DNA of 64,000 nt, taken from assembly GCF_020536995.1 (NCBI RefSeq), contig NC_068366.1, forward strand, positions 15,420,437-15,484,436, given 5' to 3'. Of this stretch, positions 31,517 through 43,649 are shown one piece after another (the stretch's first letter is position 1; the number at the start of each line of letters is the position of its first letter). A program made the translations under genes and the position numbers. Source of the DNA: Dreissena polymorpha. Taxonomy: Eukaryota > Mollusca > Bivalvia > Myida > Dreissenidae. The notes beneath the pieces were generated by a model, which searched no databases, was not told the DNA's origin, and was given only the letters and a program-made list of their open reading frames with translations.

Positions 31517-31644
31517 TTATAAGTACCCAGGTGGGATAAAATTACAGTTTTTAAAAACTTTTTTGTTAATTAGCTGGGCTTCAGTAGGTCGTGGATCTTT
31601 TATAGAACTTGTACTGCTGTTATACTGTAGGGCTCCTGCATGAT
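31517..31644 (-). CDS. Candidate last exon, unrecognised gene in the 5.2 kb element
   Basis: The acceptor is TTCTTTCAGAG, a tandem acceptor: using the second AG joins in frame to the exon at 32207-32317 (CAT G + AT). It then runs open for 41 codons, HAGALQYNSSTSSIKDPRPT and EAQLINKKVFKN, ending PPGYL and TAA. An open exon with matching phase, stop and nearby poly(A) signal argues for a real transcript. I do not recognise the protein; it may be element-encoded or a captured host fragment. Confidence 0.45.
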
Positions 31645-32206
31645 CTCTGAAAGAAAAACAAAGCAAACAATATTACAAGAAAGTCATAAGTTTTTTACAT
31701 TCATCTGTAAAAGTAAATGTGCAGCAATCATATGATTGAATATCTATACTTTAATGCTCATTCATATTTTTATCTATTTTAGATATTTCATATCACTGCT
31801 CAATTCTGTACATCTGGCTTTTTGTATTCGAGCGAACATTTACGATCCTAAGTAGTTTGCAAGCGGGCTTTAATCTACTTGCAAACAGGAAAACTGAGAC
31901 TTTAAAGTGAATAAATTGGTGATTTAACTTATATTTTTATAATGACTCTCTTTTATTTTGAAATTTATATTGTTGTTTTCTTAAATGCCCCAAAACGGGG
32001 TACACTAGCATGTTTCTGGAAACTCAAACATATATAGGAATTTTATATTCAGATATTGCTATATGAAAGTTATGCTAATTTGCTAATTCATATAAAAATA
32101 ACCTGTAATTGAAACTAGACCAAAATATTGGATACCAAAAAGACAAATACTTTCAGGTGGTTAACACTAAATTACTTATATGAGCCCGGGGCATAACAAT
32201 ATTTAC

Positions 32207-32317
32207 CATGAATTTGTGGCCATGTTAGTCCTCTTGGTAAATGCGCCAAAAGAGCCGCTTTGCTGTCTTGGGTTATTTCCCTGCCAAACTCTGCAGTATC
32301 TTCCATCAACTGGTCAG
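32207..32317 (-). CDS. Candidate internal exon, unrecognised gene in the 5.2 kb element
   Basis: Acceptor AACTGTAG and donor CATG|GTAAAT enclose 36 codons, starting DQLMEDTAEFGREITQDSKA and ending PRGLTWPQIH. It is mixed charged and hydrophobic, helical in character, with no low complexity. Phase matches 31644 when the second AG there is used. Upstream exons were not found before the microsatellite at 33.3 kb. No known family is recognised. Confidence 0.45.
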
Positions 32318-32383
32318 CTACAGTTAAAGCACATAATGAAAATGTATATAGAAAAGAATTCAAGTATTGTTTTAAATATTTAG

Positions 32384-33300
32384 TAAAATGGTCTTTTAAT
32401 AATAACTTACAATGAAGTTAATACATCACAAAGCATAGCATAACAAAATTTGTTGGTATGATTAGTACAAATTTATTATTGCTATAATTAGAAAGATGTG
32501 TAATTCTATTGGTATGAAAATGCACAGTGAAACCTAAAAAACAATGCTATTGGTTTAATTAATTTATTTATAAACATTAACAGCATTAATGAGCATTGAG
32601 TTCTTATCATGCACAGCACATAACTCCCTTAGCCTCAGTTCCCTAGCCATGCATTATAAACTTCCGATACTACATTCAAGCTTATTAATATCTCCACATA
32701 GGACTTCCTTTATCAAGCTGCAAACTGCACTTAGTGAAAATGTGTGTGACAGCTGCTTTTAAACTTCTATATTTGCCATACTTTTACCTAAAATGTCACA
32801 TAAAAAAGGTCTACAATGATGACATAAGAAGAATAAATTTAAAGGAATATTTAAAAATAATGAAAAGACAAACCTTCAGTTGTTGTTCTATTCCTAGACA
32901 GACTTCTGAAACACTTGTATGCATCACTTTTTAACAACATTTCATGTCACTTTCCAAATGATATCCATACATTATTATTTTAAGAAATTCTTGTTAATGG
33001 AAAAACTCATTAACTCTACTGTTTGTGAAATTACATTAACTTCATTTTAACAACAAGTTTAAGCTGCATTTTTTCTTCAATACGCCTTCTCCAGAAATTC
33101 AATCTAACAGGTAAACTTTCTGTATTTGAACTCAGCCAATCAGAAAAGGCTGTGATATTTTATAACCAATAGATTAGCCGCAGACACATCTGACTCACAC
33201 ACAGGCTTTTCAGATAGTTTGTTAATTGCAAACCTGGACTGTAGTTAAATATTAAGTGTGTATACACCTTGAACAGGGTTAAGGAATTTAAACTTGTAGA
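32384..33300. other. AT-rich interior of the 5.2 kb element, no exon resolved
   Basis: No splice-bounded coding stretch could be defined; upstream exons of the minus-strand candidate might hide here. Confidence 0.3.
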
Positions 33301-33309
33301 CATTGCTTT

Positions 33310-33479
33310 GAAAGTTACTACTATTACTTCTACTACTAGTACTACTACTACTACTACTACTTCTGCAAAACTACTACTACTATTACAACAGCCACAACAA
33401 CAACAACAACTACCTACTACTACTACTACTACTACTACTACTGCTACTACTACTACTACTACTACTGCTACTTCTACTT

Positions 33480-33523
<44 letters not shown>

Positions 33524-33741
33524 GCTGCTACTACTGCTACTACTACTACTACTACTACTACTTCAACTACTACTACTGCTTCAACTACTACTACTACTGC
33601 TACTGCTGCTGCTACTGCTGCTGCTGCTACTACTCCTGCTGCTGCTGCTGCTGCTACTACTACTACTGCTACTGCTGCTGCTGCTACTATTACAACTCCT
33701 GCTGCAGCGACTACTACTACTACTGCTGCTGCTGTTGCTGT

Positions 33742-33772
<31 letters not shown>

Positions 33773-33788
33773 GCTGCTACTTCTACTT

Positions 33789-33857
<69 letters not shown>

Positions 33858-34260
33858 GTACTTCAACTACTACTGCTACTACTACTGCTACTACTACTGA
33901 TGCTGCTACTGCTACTACTGCTGCTGCTGCTACTTCTACTACTACTACTGCTGCTGCTGCTAATGCTACTTCCTTAACTACTACTTCTACTGCTGCTACT
34001 AGTATTGTTATTATTATTTATACTACTATTGCTACCATTACTGCTACTATTCCTGTAAATGCTAAAACAACAACACAATAGTAACTGCTACTGTCACTTA
34101 AATTTGCACCAATAGTATAATTATCAGTAGTTTAACTGCTTGTACAACTTATACAACAACCACTTTTACTTCTACTCCTACAACATATTCTACTGCCAGC
34201 ACCAGCATTACTACTTCTACTACTACTACTACTACTATAACTACTACTATTTCTGCCCAA
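33310..34260. repeat. Large (ACT)n / (GCT)n trinucleotide microsatellite
   Basis: About 700 bp of nearly continuous ACT with GCT and TCT interruptions (33310-34010), fading out, with a second patch at 34200-34245. Because the unit is three bases, all frames stay open as poly-Thr, poly-Leu/Tyr or, on the other strand, poly-Val, which are not genes. Confidence 0.97.
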
Positions 34261-34698
34261 ACTATGCACATTGTTTTATGTTTTATTCATATGTTGTGTA
34301 AATTGTTGAACTCTGATTTACTTTGAATAAAATGTGTTGCATTTTTATAAGTTATTTTCTCCTCTTATAAAGTCTAAGTTTTTTCCAGAGTTAGCTGAAA
34401 ATGTTAGAGTCTTTTCCATGCTTAAAAAATTCTATGTTCTACTTTCCATGCTATCTGGAAATATTTTCCAGGGTTATCCAGCCTAAATCCAGCGTTTTCC
34501 ATTCCTTTTCCATGCTTTTCCATCCAAGGCTGGAAAATGCTTGGAAAAAAAGTCCACGTTTCATGGACATTTCTAGAACAAAACCCTGGAAAACCCTGGA
34601 AACTGTTTCAAATTCCAGGGATTACCATGGAATTCCATGTTATACCATGGATTTCCAGCCTAAGTTCCATGATTACCCTGGACAATGTACACCCGGGG

Positions 34699-35870
34699 AC
34701 TAATGGTTCATACGATACCATTTTTATAAATATCTATGCCAAATTTAATGAAATAGACTTGAAAATGTGATTCGCCAGGTACCAAGTAAGAAAAAAATCC
34801 GCATTTTTATGTAGGGTCTTCACACGGTAAAATTATTTGTTCCCAAATAATAATAGATGAATACATATTAGGCTTCAATGTTGCTTATACTATGACGATA
34901 TGTTCATACAATGCCATTTTTAAAAATATCTATGCCAAATTTAATGAAATAGAATTAAAAATGTGTGTCGCCAGGTACCAAGTAAGAAAAAAATCAGCAT
35001 TTTTATGTAGGGTCTTCACATGGTAAAATTATTTGTGCCAAAAATAATAACAGATGAATGCATATTAGGCTTCAATGTTGCTTATACTATGACTACTGGT
35101 TCATACAATGCCATTTTTAAAAATATCTATGCCAAATTTAATGAAATAGACTTGAAAATGTGTGTCGCCAGGTACCAAGTAAGAAAAAATCAGCATTTTT
35201 ATGTAGGGTCTTCACACGGTAAAATTATTTGTGCCCAAATAATAATAGATGAATGCATATTAGGCTTCAATGTTGCTTATACTATGACTACTGGTTCATA
35301 CGATGCCAGTTTTATAAATATCTATGCCAAATTTAATGAAATAGACTTGAAAATGTGTGTCGCCAGGTACCAAATAAGAAAAAAATCAGCATTTTTATGT
35401 AGGATCTTCACACGGTAAAATTGTTTGTGCCCAAATAATAATACATGTAGATGAATGCATATTAGGCTTCAATGTTGCTTATACTATGACTACTGGTTCA
35501 TACGATGCCATTTTTTAAAATATCTATGCCAAATTTAATGAAAAAGACTTGAAAATGTGTGTCGCCAGGTACCAGGTGAGAAAAAAATCAGCATTTTTAT
35601 GTAGGGTCTTCACACAGTAAAATTATTTGTGCCCAATTAATAATAGATGAATGCATATTAGGCTTCAATGTTGCTTATACTATGACTACTGGTTCATACG
35701 ATGCCAATTTTATAAATATCTATGCCAAATTTAATGAAATAGACTTGAAAATGTGTGTCGCCAGGTACCAAGTAAGAAAAAAATCAGCATTTTTATGTAG
35801 GGTCTTCACACAGTAAAATTATTTGTGCCCAAATAATAATAGATAAATGCATATAAGGCTTCAATGCAGG
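34699..35870. repeat. 196-bp satellite array, right part
   Basis: About six further units of the array at 28685-29540, identical in phase to the point of interruption, with small indels (a 35-codon deficit does not occur in any unit). It ends abruptly at about 35870 where a CAGGG element end begins. Confidence 0.92.
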
Positions 35871-35875
35871 GTTGG

Positions 35876-36175
35876 CATATTGACCGGTCAATTGAGTATT
35901 GACAGGGCCAGCGGTCAATACCTGGTTAAAACCGGTCAATACTGGTCATTACTGGTCGATTGAAAATTGTAGCATTTAAACATTACAAAGGAGCCATTTT
36001 ATATAAAATCAATAATTATTCTGTAATTGATAAACTTTTTTCTGAGTTATTTATTTTTAAAAAATCTTTAAAGCTGTAAAAAGTTACTTCTTAATTATTT
36101 ATGGTTACAGCCTCAAATACATAAGGACTAAGGCAATATCTTTATCTCAGTGTATCACATCTGTTACTAATTAGC
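35876..36175. mobile_element. Left end of a CAGGG element with ACCGGTCAATA subterminal repeats
   Basis: It begins CAGGGTTGGCATATTGACC, followed by four or more copies of CCGGTCAAT(A) and TGGTCATTACTGGTC within 90 bp. No matching right end was found; the sequence passes into the segmental repeat at 36176. Confidence 0.5.
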
Positions 36176-36263
36176 CGGATTTTACATAAATTCCAGGTTG
36201 ATAAACACAACAAGGTAAAGGTACCTTGTAGTCGGTGAGATATAATAATAATACAGTTAGTAA

Positions 36264-37240
36264 GGCTCGTACCCTGGGTACGGTAAATATACTAAAACGT
36301 ACGCGGAAATTTTAACACTAAATCGGTTGTTGTCGGCTATTTTGTAAAAATTAATTATGTTTACATTTATGTAAATTTTCTGTTAAATGGCATTTATATT
36401 ATCAAAACTCATTGTTAAAATCAATAATGTGATTTAATTTTAAATCTTAAATTGTTTAAAGTCGCGTCATTGTATGACGTCGTCAAGTATAATATTTTCC
36501 GCGACATCGCACGTTCACTTTTTACCGTCATAGATTTTTTAAAAGAAACATTATTTGGTTACCAAGGTCCGTTAAATGGGGAACACCATATTCGGTATTT
36601 ATATTATGTTTTAACAATTAATTAATGCTGTGTAATAAATATTGTTTAAGATATTTCTATATTTATTGAAAATGTTTCAAAATGTTATTTGTGAAACATC
36701 TTATTCTAATGAGTGTATGCTATTATATTATACTTTGAAAAGCATATCTGTTGTACTATAATCTTATTATTCATTTATTACTGTTAATTTCATTTATTGT
36801 AGAGAATCGTCAATGTTACATCTAGTCGCCAATGCTTGTTGTCAGTGTTAGTCTTAAATGCTTGTGATCATTGTCGTCGATGTTAGTCGTCAATCCTTAT
36901 CGTCATTATACATGAAGGAAATAAAAGCAGAAACAGAGACGTATTCTTGATTACTTGCTTATTCCTACGGCGTCCTCTCAACACTCATACTAAAAAGCAT
37001 GTTGATGCAGATTTTTTAAAAGAGAAGTTTGTTTAAGGTAAACAATATTGTTTTACGTTAATCGGTAGCATGTTTAACGACATCGGATTTTTGGCGGATA
37101 TACAACTCGGATACAATCTAATATTTGCGGGTATGTTTAAGTTTATTTACCGTACCCAGGGTACATGTAAGTAAAAATAAGAGTACCCGGGGTACATGTA
37201 CCGGTAAGTAGTACCCGAGCCGAGAATGATCAATCGAGCC
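36264..37240. mobile_element. 977-bp GGCTCG...CGAGCC element, 7-8 bp TSD TTAGTAA(G)
   Basis: Left end GGCTCGTACCCTGGGTACGG and right end ...CAATCGAGCC. TTAGTAA flanks both sides (36257-36263, 37241-37247). A second, inner inverted copy of TACCGTACCCAGGGTAC lies at about 37149, and GTACCCGAGCC at 37211. No coding capacity. A 7-8 bp duplication would fit hAT- or P-like elements; the superfamily is unresolved. Confidence 0.75.
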
Positions 37241-38520
37241 TTAGTAAGTGAGTGATGGTGTATGGGATAACATGCACTGAGGGTGTATATTTTTCACGAA
37301 CAAGTCAATTGAAGGTGTTAGAGATGCATTGATCCATAAGATTTAAAAGGGTAATTAACCACGGGCTTATTAAAATTAAAATGATGACATTACATTGTAC
37401 CGGCTGTTTATTGTTGTATACTGTAAGCTTGCAATATTTTAAATAATGTAAACAACTTACCTTGTATTAAGTTGGCACATTGTTGTCAGGTGTAGAAACT
37501 TTTTATACTTATTTCTGTTTAGTTGCACTGGCTGAACCAAAAGAATTATGTAGTCGTTTCTAAATAATCACGAAACAACCTACTAATGCATATATGCTTG
37601 CCAGTTACTGAGTTTCTGCATTTCCATTCATTATCGGCCTTGGCAAACAGCGTAGAATCAGAGACGCCGTGTGATGTCTGCTATTTCGTTACACTGAAGA
37701 TTTTCATATCCGCGGGTGTTTTTATGTCAAATGTTATGGTTTTTCAATAGATCGTATACTTATCTACAAAACAGCGAATGAGCATTCACTTTACATCATT
37801 TCTGATGATCTTATTTTGTAAATAATTTCTGAGCGTTAGTTCCTACGTTGCTATGTCGTCAGCCATTTTGACGGTTGTTTTGTTTACTTTCGGTTTCCAC
37901 TACAAACGAAATTAATTGATTTGCTGCTTGCGTTTTTTTATTGATTAAATAATAAATTATTAAACCCTAATAATGTAATTGTCTGAATATCATTTATATT
38001 CAAGACATTATCGGATAAATAGAATACCATTCTAATACCAGTGTGTACTTACATTTATCTCGGAAAGCCTAGCCGTGTAAACCTTTCTTTAACTCGTCGC
38101 ACTCAATACGTTGAATAACACATAGATTTATGTCATGTTCATTAAAAAACCACAATGTGCACAAAAGACATGCATGTGTACTACCGATTGATATTCAAAC
38201 ACAATTATTACGCCTTTGTTTATCGATTAAACGCCTAACTGAATTAATAACGCGTAACGTCAGTTTCTTTGTTTCGTAGCAAGATGGAAGCTAGCCTAAG
38301 CGCTTTTCATGACGTCACGCGCGCGTGCCCTTTCCCATAAAAATATTTAAACGCAAAATACTCGAAAACTAGTTTTTTCCTAGGTATAACGCCTACGCCA
38401 ACAGGTAGATCGCATTCTTGTCCATATACATGTCAAATTTCAGCAAAAGTAACCGACTAGTTTTCAAGCGCCACAAATCGCGACTATATGCGCCAGCTTA
38501 ACGAAACTTAGCCCCCTTTA

Positions 38521-38632
38521 TCATTCGTTCGAATGAACGTCATCAATGATGACGTCCAATACATCACTCATTCCATACTAGAGTTGCGACACCTTAAGGG
38601 TTTCGCGGGATGGAATGAGTGGGGAGATCAAA
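38521..38632. repeat. Conserved hairpin core, copy 2
   Basis: Nearly identical to 27205-27307, 43539-43649 and 53151-53262, ending GGGGAGATCA. Confidence 0.88.
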
Positions 38633-38639
38633 TCAAATT

Positions 38640-39560
38640 GAAAGCCGATTATTTCGACAAAAATTTGGGTACGAAAAAATATGTGGGCAGTGGGTACGAA
38701 AAAAAAATAATTTGGGTACGAAAACAAATTTGAGTACGAAAAAAAAAGGGTACGAACAAAATAAAGGTACGAAAAACTATTTGGGTACGAAAAAAATGGG
38801 TACGAATAAAAAATTAGGTACGAACAAATTTGTGTACGAAAAAAATTTGAGTACGACATATGGGTACGAAAAAATTTGGGTATGAACAAATTTGTGTACG
38901 AAGAAATAATGGGTACGAACATAATATGGGCAGGAAAAAAAACTAATTTGGTTACGAAAACAAATTAGAGTACAAAAAAATAAAGGAAACAAAAAAAAAT
39001 AGGGTACGAAAACTATTTGGGTACGAAAAAATGTGTACAAATAAAAATTTGGGTACGAAACAAATTTGGGTACTAAAAAAATGGGTACGATTTTTTTATT
39101 TGGGTACGAAAAAAATGGGTATGAAAAAAAAATTGGGTACGAACAAATTTGGGTACGAAAAAGATTGGTACGAAAAAAAAATGGGTACGAACAAATTTGG
39201 GTACGAAAAACATTTCGGTACGAAAAAAATGGGTACGAAAAAAAAATTGGGTACGAAAACAATTAGGAAAAAAAAACATTTGGGTACGAAAAAAATGGGT
39301 ACGAAAAAAAAAATTGTTACGCAAAAAATTTGGTACGAACAAAAATTTAGGTACGAAAAAAATGGGTACGAAAAAAATTGGGCACGAAAAAAAAGGGGTA
39401 CGAAAAAAATTGGGTACGTAAAATTTGGGTACGAAAAACATTTGGGTACGAAAATAATGGGCACGAATTATTTTTTAGGTACGAACAAATTTGGGTACGA
39501 AAAACATTTGGGTACGACAAAAATGATTACGAAAATCGAAAAATTGGGGTATGAAAAATC
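38640..39560. repeat. 0.9 kb (GGGTACGAAAAAAATTT)n minisatellite
   Basis: About 55-60 units of 11-19 bp with invariant GGGTACGA and variable A and T runs. Lack of stop codons gives long false open frames on both strands (GTKKMGTKKKLGTNKFGYEK on plus, SYPNFFRTHFF on minus). Confidence 0.97.
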
Positions 39561-40010
39561 TAATTTGAATTGTCTAGCCCGTCAATTGTCTCCTGGGGGT
39601 GAATTGTCTTGGGGTTGCTATTAAGGCTACATGTACTTCCGGCCAAGCCACATGTTTATAGCGATTGCGCAATAAAAAACACCACTTTTTCGTGATTTAA
39701 TCAAAAACTAGATTTTTCCCAGTAATAGCGAATACGCCAACAGGTAGATCGCGTTATATGTACAGTTAATGGAAAATTTCATAGGGCCATACATTGTAAC
39801 TCTGTGAAAAATCATCTGACCAGAACCGGCTGATAATATGCATGTCTCCTCTTGGTAGTGAAGCTTCCCATTAAGTTCAATTGAATTCCAGTCATTAGTT
39901 GCTGAGAAATAGCCCGGACAAAAATTGTGCATGGACGGACAGACGAAGCGGCGACTATATGCTCCCCCCTTAAAAAATTTGGGGAGAGCATAATAAAAAA
40001 GTTGTGGCAA
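39561..40010. repeat. Repeat remnants between array and next block
   Basis: 39580-39755 repeats 26930-27090 (CAATAAAAAACACCAC and GGTAGATCGC). 39780-40000 is a different interspersed repeat tail with GCATGGACGGACAGACGAAG and GGGGAGAGCATAAT. Confidence 0.6.
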
Positions 40011-41700
40011 TTTAAAGGTGGTACGCAAACTTTAAAATAGATTTATCAATTATATGCTTATTCTTAGTGAAAAAAAGGCCATAATTGTTACAAAATGCTT
40101 GATACAGTTATCTGCTTTTGTTTATACATTGGGGTCATGTTGGTTAAGAAGCAAAATACATGTATGAAAGCAATATGTCAATGGACATAGGAAATATATT
40201 CGAGGTGGTACGCAAACATTCCAATGCGCGCACCTACGCCGGGGTGAGTAGGATAGCTACACTATATATATTTCATATATAATAGTCGAGCTCAAAAGTA
40301 AATATACTATAAACAACAAGCTTACCTCAATCACAATTTTAATGCAATGCAGTTAAACAATAAAGTTACAATGATATGCCAGGGATTGAAACTAACTTTT
40401 TACTATTGTGGGCAACCATCTTTAGTATTTTGGTTGCCCAGATAAAGAATAACGAGCCCAGAAATATGAACATGTGAATATTATTATATTTTTTTAATAA
40501 AATAATAGATAATTATATACATTTGCTGACAATACACATGTTCAATGCATGATGTATTATTATGAGCCTGAATTGAATCATGTCCTATTCCTATATAATG
40601 AATGTTATTTAACTAGTATTGATCCATGGTGATCAATTGTTTTTCAATTTTTATTGCACTGAATTGTTTTAAGATTAAAAAAAAAACAAGTTTACCAACT
40701 TTTGAAATTGAGTTGCCCAGGCCAAAATCTACTTGCCCCGGGCTCATGGGAAACCACTTATTTCCATCCCTGTATGCTCTTCATTTTCTGTTCTTCCATC
40801 CCATTCTCAAAATTAATTTTAAAGCACAATATTTTTTAATAACATTTGTATGAATTACTAACCATTATCACCCAAAACACAATTTTACAACGCTGTAATC
40901 GTGTCGTAGAGATTTAGTTTACTATTATCAGTGTTCTCTTTAAATACCGGCAGCCAGCGATTCTGCCGGTTACATTTACTCTTACATTTACATGACTGCT
41001 TCTTTTCCCAAATATATCAAGTAAATGTCATAAATGCTTTTCTTTTACTGCATAGTTGCCGGCCATATAACTGGTACTCAATTTTCTGGAAAACACTGAA
41101 TTATGCATGAAAAACACACAATACTTAAAATCTTAGATTCGTTTTTAAAATAAATTGACACTTCCAGCTTGTCGCCATTAAAGTCCAAAGATTCAAATAA
41201 TTTTCCACGAGGTACGTCAACAATTGCGTAATCAAATGAATGAAAAAAAAAAGTAAAGAAAGCCGAACTTTACATAAATTCCAGGTTGATAAACACAACA
41301 AGGTAAAGGTACCTTGTAGTCGGTGAGATATAATAATAATACAGTTAGTAAGGCTCGTACCCTGGGTACGGTAAATATACTAAAACGTACCCGGGAATTT
41401 TAACACTAAATCGGTTGTTGTCGGGTATTTTGTAAAAATTAATTATGTTTACATTTATGTCAATTTTCTGTTCAATGGCATTTATATTATCAAAACTCAT
41501 TGTTAAAATCAATGATGTGATTTAATTTTAAATCTTAAATTGTTTAAAGTCGCGTCATTGTATGACGTCGTCAAGTATAATATTTTCCGCGACATCGCAC
41601 GCTCACTTTTTACCGTCATAGATTTTTTTTAAAGAAACATTTTTTGGTTTGCAAGGTCCGTTAAATGGGGAACACCATATTCGGTATTTATATTATGTTT
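40011..41700. repeat. Segmental repeat, copy 1 of the 40.0/56.2 kb pair
   Basis: Collinear with 56212-57880 in the same orientation, 16.2 kb apart, starting with GAGGTGGTACGCAAACTTTA-type repeat and including the 40380-40772 element and the start of the GGCTCG element. Confidence 0.88.
40380..40772. mobile_element. 393-bp CAG...CTG element, TSD TATGC
   Basis: Ends CAGGGATTGAAACTAAC and complement CAGGGATGGAAATAAG. TATGC flanks both sides (40375-40379, 40773-40777). Subterminal words TTGCCC / GGGCAAC repeat at both ends. A degraded copy of the same insertion lies at about 56575-56990. Confidence 0.87.
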
Positions 41701-42290
41701 TAACAATTAATTCATGCTGTGTAATAAATATTGAATAAGATATTTCGATATTGATTGAAAATGTTTCATATGTTATTTATGAAACCTCTTATTCTAATGA
41801 GTGTATGCTATTATATTATACTTTGAAAAGCATATCTGTTGTACTATAATCTTATTATTCAAATTAAATCGTTAATTTAACAATGCTTGTCGTCAGTGTT
41901 AGTCGTAAATGCTTGTGATCATTGTCGTCAATGTTAGTCGTCAATCCTTATCGTCATTATACATGAAGGAAATAAAAGCAGAAACAGAGACGTATTCTTG
42001 ATTACTTGCTTATTCCTACGACGTCCTCTCAACACTCAAACTAAAAAGCATGTTGATGCAGATTTTTTAAAAGAGAAGGTTGTTTAAGGTCAACAATATT
42101 GTTTTACGTTATCGGTAGCATGTTTAACGACATCGGATTTTTGGCGGATGTACAACTAGGATACAATCTAATATTTGCGGGTATGTTTAAGTTTATTTAC
42201 CGTACCCAGGGAACATGTAAGTAAAGTTAAGAGTACCCGGGGTACATGTACCGGTAAGTAGTACCCGAGCCGAGAATGACCAATCGAGCC
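41352..42290. mobile_element. Second copy of the GGCTCG...CGAGCC element
   Basis: Same insertion site as 36264-37240 (TTAGTAA on the left, TTCGTAA on the right), so it was copied with the surrounding segment rather than inserted independently. Confidence 0.75.
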
Positions 42291-43538
42291 TTCGTAAGTG
42301 ATTGATGGTGTATGGGATAACATGCACTGAGGGTGTATATTTTTCATGAACAAGTCAATTGAAGGTGTTAGAGATGCATTGATCCATAACATTAAAAAGG
42401 GTAATTAACCAAGGGCTTATTAAAATTAAAACGATGATATTACATTGTACCAGCTGTTTATTGTTGAGTACTGTAAGCTTGCAATATTTTAAATAATGTA
42501 AACAACTTACCTTGTATTAAGTTGGCACATTGTTGTCAGATGTAGAAACTTTTTATACTTATTTCTGTTAAGTTGCACTGGCTGAACCAAAAGAATTATG
42601 TAGTCGTTTCTGAATAATCACGAAACAACCTACTAATGCATATGTGCTTGCCAGTAACTGAGTTTGTGCATTTCCATTCATTATATTATCGGCCTTGGCA
42701 AACAGCGTAGACCCAGATGAGACGCCGTGCGATGTCTGCTATTTCGTTACGCTGAAGATTTCCATATCCACGGGTGTTTTTGTGTCAAATGTTATGGTTT
42801 TTCAATAGATCGTATACTTATCTACAAAACAGCGAATTAGCGTTCACTTTACATCATCTATGTTATTTTGTTAATACTTTCTCGCGTTCTTTTCGAACTT
42901 GTATTGACAGCCATTGGTCGACGCCGTCTGCTATTTCCAACGATGAAGATTTCCATATCCACTGGCGTTTTTTTATGTCAAATGCTAGTGTTTTCCAATT
43001 GATCGTATACCTATCTACAAAACGGATAAGTAGCGTTCACTTTACATCGTTTGTGATGATGTTATTTTGTAAATACTTTTAAGCGTTCTTTCTGTCGAAG
43101 TCGGCCATTTTGACGTGTGTGAAAAAATACCGACATTCCCGCAATTACCAAAATCCCCAGGAATCCCCGAGATCCCACGAAATCCCCATTAATATTGATT
43201 ATTTATCGAAAAACTGCGTATTTTAATATAGATTGTTGCGAAATACACTGAAATAACTAATGAAACATTGTTTTTATGAAAGTTTGATTTCGGATATTTC
43301 GGTAGGGTATCAGTATATCCACATAACGCATTTTGTAATTCCGGTTATGTAAAACTTGCGAAATTTTTTCGTGATTTCATCAAAAACTAGATTTTTCCCA
43401 GGTATAACGCCTACGCCAACAGGTAGATCGCATTCTTGTCCATATACATGTCAAATTTCAGCAAACGGGCTAAGCCAGTTTTCAAGAAACTCAAATCGCA
43501 GTGATTCTCGCCACCTTAACGAAACTTAGCCCCCTTTA

Positions 43539-43649
43539 TCATTCGTTCGAATGAACGTCATCAATGATGACGTCCAATACATCACTCATTCCATACTAGA
43601 CTTGCGACACCTTAAGGGTTTCGCGGGATGGAATGAGTGGGGAGATCAT
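43539..43649. repeat. Conserved hairpin core, copy 3 (no array follows)
   Basis: Matches the other three cores almost base for base, then passes directly into unrelated sequence. Confidence 0.88.

Larger units (their letters stand above)
29541..34698. mobile_element. 5.2 kb inverted-repeat transposon inserted in the 196-bp satellite
   Basis: The ends GCCCGGGTGTACTTTGTCC and, complemented, CCCCGGGTGTACATTGTCC are inverted. About 450 bp at the left and 320 bp at the right are dense in TTCCAGGG, TTTTCCATGG and CATGGAAA words, probably transposase-binding subterminal repeats (inference). The flanking satellite reads ...CTATG before and ACTAATGG after, so the target lies within one unit, but no clear target duplication is seen. 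The interior holds a 132-bp palindrome, a hairpin-headed repeat with a 146-bp array, a candidate minus-strand gene and an ACT microsatellite. Confidence 0.75.
36176..38632. repeat. Segmental repeat, copy A
   Basis: About 2.4 kb collinear with 41275-43649, in the same orientation, roughly 5.1 kb apart. Both contain the GGCTCG...CGAGCC element at the same site and both end in the conserved hairpin core. Copy A then continues into a 0.9 kb GGGTACGA array, copy B does not. Confidence 0.9.
41275..43649. repeat. Segmental repeat, copy B
   Basis: Direct copy of 36176-38632. It carries an additional local duplication: the segment with TTTCCATATCCACxGG(T/C)GTTTTT occurs twice (about 42755 and 42947). 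It ends in the hairpin core at 43539-43649 without a GGGTACGA array. Confidence 0.88.

Noticed and set aside
33160-34081. Open frames of 80-270 codons on both strands (poly-Thr, poly-Leu, poly-Val).
   Set aside because: They are the translation of an ACT/GCT microsatellite, open in every frame because the unit is three bases.
34720-35418. 132-codon open frame with repeated MTTGSYDA peptide.
   Set aside because: Runs through the 196-bp satellite, whose period is not a multiple of three; a product of small indels, not of selection.
38578-39624. Up to seven overlapping open frames of 66-197 codons (GTKKMGTKKK or SYPFFSYPN types).
   Set aside because: By-products of the GGGTACGA minisatellite, which contains no stop words in most frames.
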